NCBI GenBank assembly: GCA_900554905.1
Contig: USJB01000010.1
Span: forward strand, 1-13,972
Direction: 5' to 3'
Length of the DNA stretch: 13,972 nucleotides
Origin: an uncultured Collinsella sp.
Lineage (GTDB): Bacteria; Actinomycetota; Coriobacteriia; Coriobacteriales; Coriobacteriaceae
This document shows positions 13,693-13,972 of this stretch, piece by piece. A model generated the notes under the pieces. The model was not told where the DNA came from. It did no database searches and worked only from the letters and a program-made list of their open reading frames with translations. Within the stretch, counting starts at the first letter, position 1. Each line of letters begins with the position of its first letter. The position numbers were made by a program, and so were the translations under genes.

Positions 13693-13972
13693 TTACGCCT
13701 CAAGCGCAGCCTTGAACCAACTTGTAATACTCGTGGGGTGCGTGATGGCGGTGCCGACGACAACGGCCCAGGCGCCCGCATCAATCGCGGCGCGGGCCTC
13801 CTCGGGCGTGTGCACGCGGCCCTCGCAGATGATGGGAAGACCGGGGAATTCCTCGGTCGCCTGACGCAGAAGCGGCAGATCGGGGCCATCGGCCATGGTG
13901 CAGTCGATGGCAGCGACACCGTGGGAAAGCGTGGTGGATACCAGGTCGAAGCCCATATCAACAGCACGGCGA
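13693..13972 (-). CDS. nanE: N-acetylmannosamine-6-phosphate 2-epimerase, partial
   Basis: Converts N-acetylmannosamine-6-phosphate to N-acetylglucosamine-6-phosphate in sialic acid and ManNAc breakdown. Only the last 92 residues are visible: the frame stays open to the window edge and the N-terminal part, including the AxDGT region, lies outside. The visible part shows the family features GFDLVSTTLS, ICEGRVHTPEEA (the Glu is a likely catalytic residue) and the phosphate-binding GAWAVVVGTAITHP. A Met codon at 13956 is internal, since homology continues upstream of it. The family is about 220-235 residues long, so roughly 40 percent is present. It is followed by the terminator at 13613-13641, making it the end of an upstream unit, perhaps a sialic acid operon. 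Confidence 0.88.
   Translation of the reverse strand, partial: RRAVDMGFDLVSTTLSHGVAAIDCTMADGPDLPLLRQATEEFPGLPIICEGRVHTPEEARAAIDAGAWAVVVGTAITHPTSITSWFKAALEA

Overview
The window reads as a high-GC Gram-positive chromosome segment, most likely from the class Coriobacteriia (a Collinsella-like gut actinobacterium). This rests on the gene order rapZ-whiA-gap-pgk-tpiA with secG close by, which is an actinobacterial/Firmicute arrangement, and on recognised protein sequence style; no search was run. Every gene I can support lies on the minus strand, so transcription runs from the right end of the window to the left. No RNA genes, CRISPR arrays, insertion sequences or transposase genes were found, and no stretch over 300 bases lacks a gene.

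Layout in transcription order. (1) 13693-13972: the 3' part of nanE, an amino-sugar epimerase, cut by the window edge and followed by a hairpin terminator (13613-13641). (2) rapZ (12674-13594) and whiA (11738-12667), 6 nt apart; the yvcK-type gene that usually sits between them is missing. (3) An AT-rich 193-nt control region, then a lower-glycolysis cluster: gap (10519-11544), an intrinsic terminator and 5' leader hairpin, then pgk (9188-10378), tpiA (8428-9195, overlapping pgk by 8 nt) and gpmI (6869-8422), closed by a terminator at 6812-6843. These four enzymes interconvert the triose phosphates and carry glyceraldehyde-3-phosphate to 2-phosphoglycerate; enolase is not in the window. (4) secG (6450-6704), with its own likely promoter and a strong terminator (6397-6428). 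(5) A complete oligopeptide ABC importer: oppA (4479-6155), a hairpin that may reduce downstream expression, then oppB, oppC, oppD and oppF tightly packed down to 213.

Immediately after oppF lies the most unusual object, a 125-nt nested palindrome (72-196). Its outer 29-bp arms are perfect and its inner 16-bp arms share exactly the same symmetry axis, yet it lacks the U-tract of an intrinsic terminator. It may be a REP/MITE-like or palindromic mobile element. At the extreme left edge a Shine-Dalgarno-like sequence (3-9) suggests another minus-strand gene starting just outside the window.

Most of the window is ordinary core metabolism and transport. The points worth a second look are the palindrome, the missing yvcK, the acidic insert in OppB, the Tat-type lipoprotein signal on OppA, the CX3CX2C cluster in WhiA, and several leader or intercistronic hairpins that may set unequal expression within operons.
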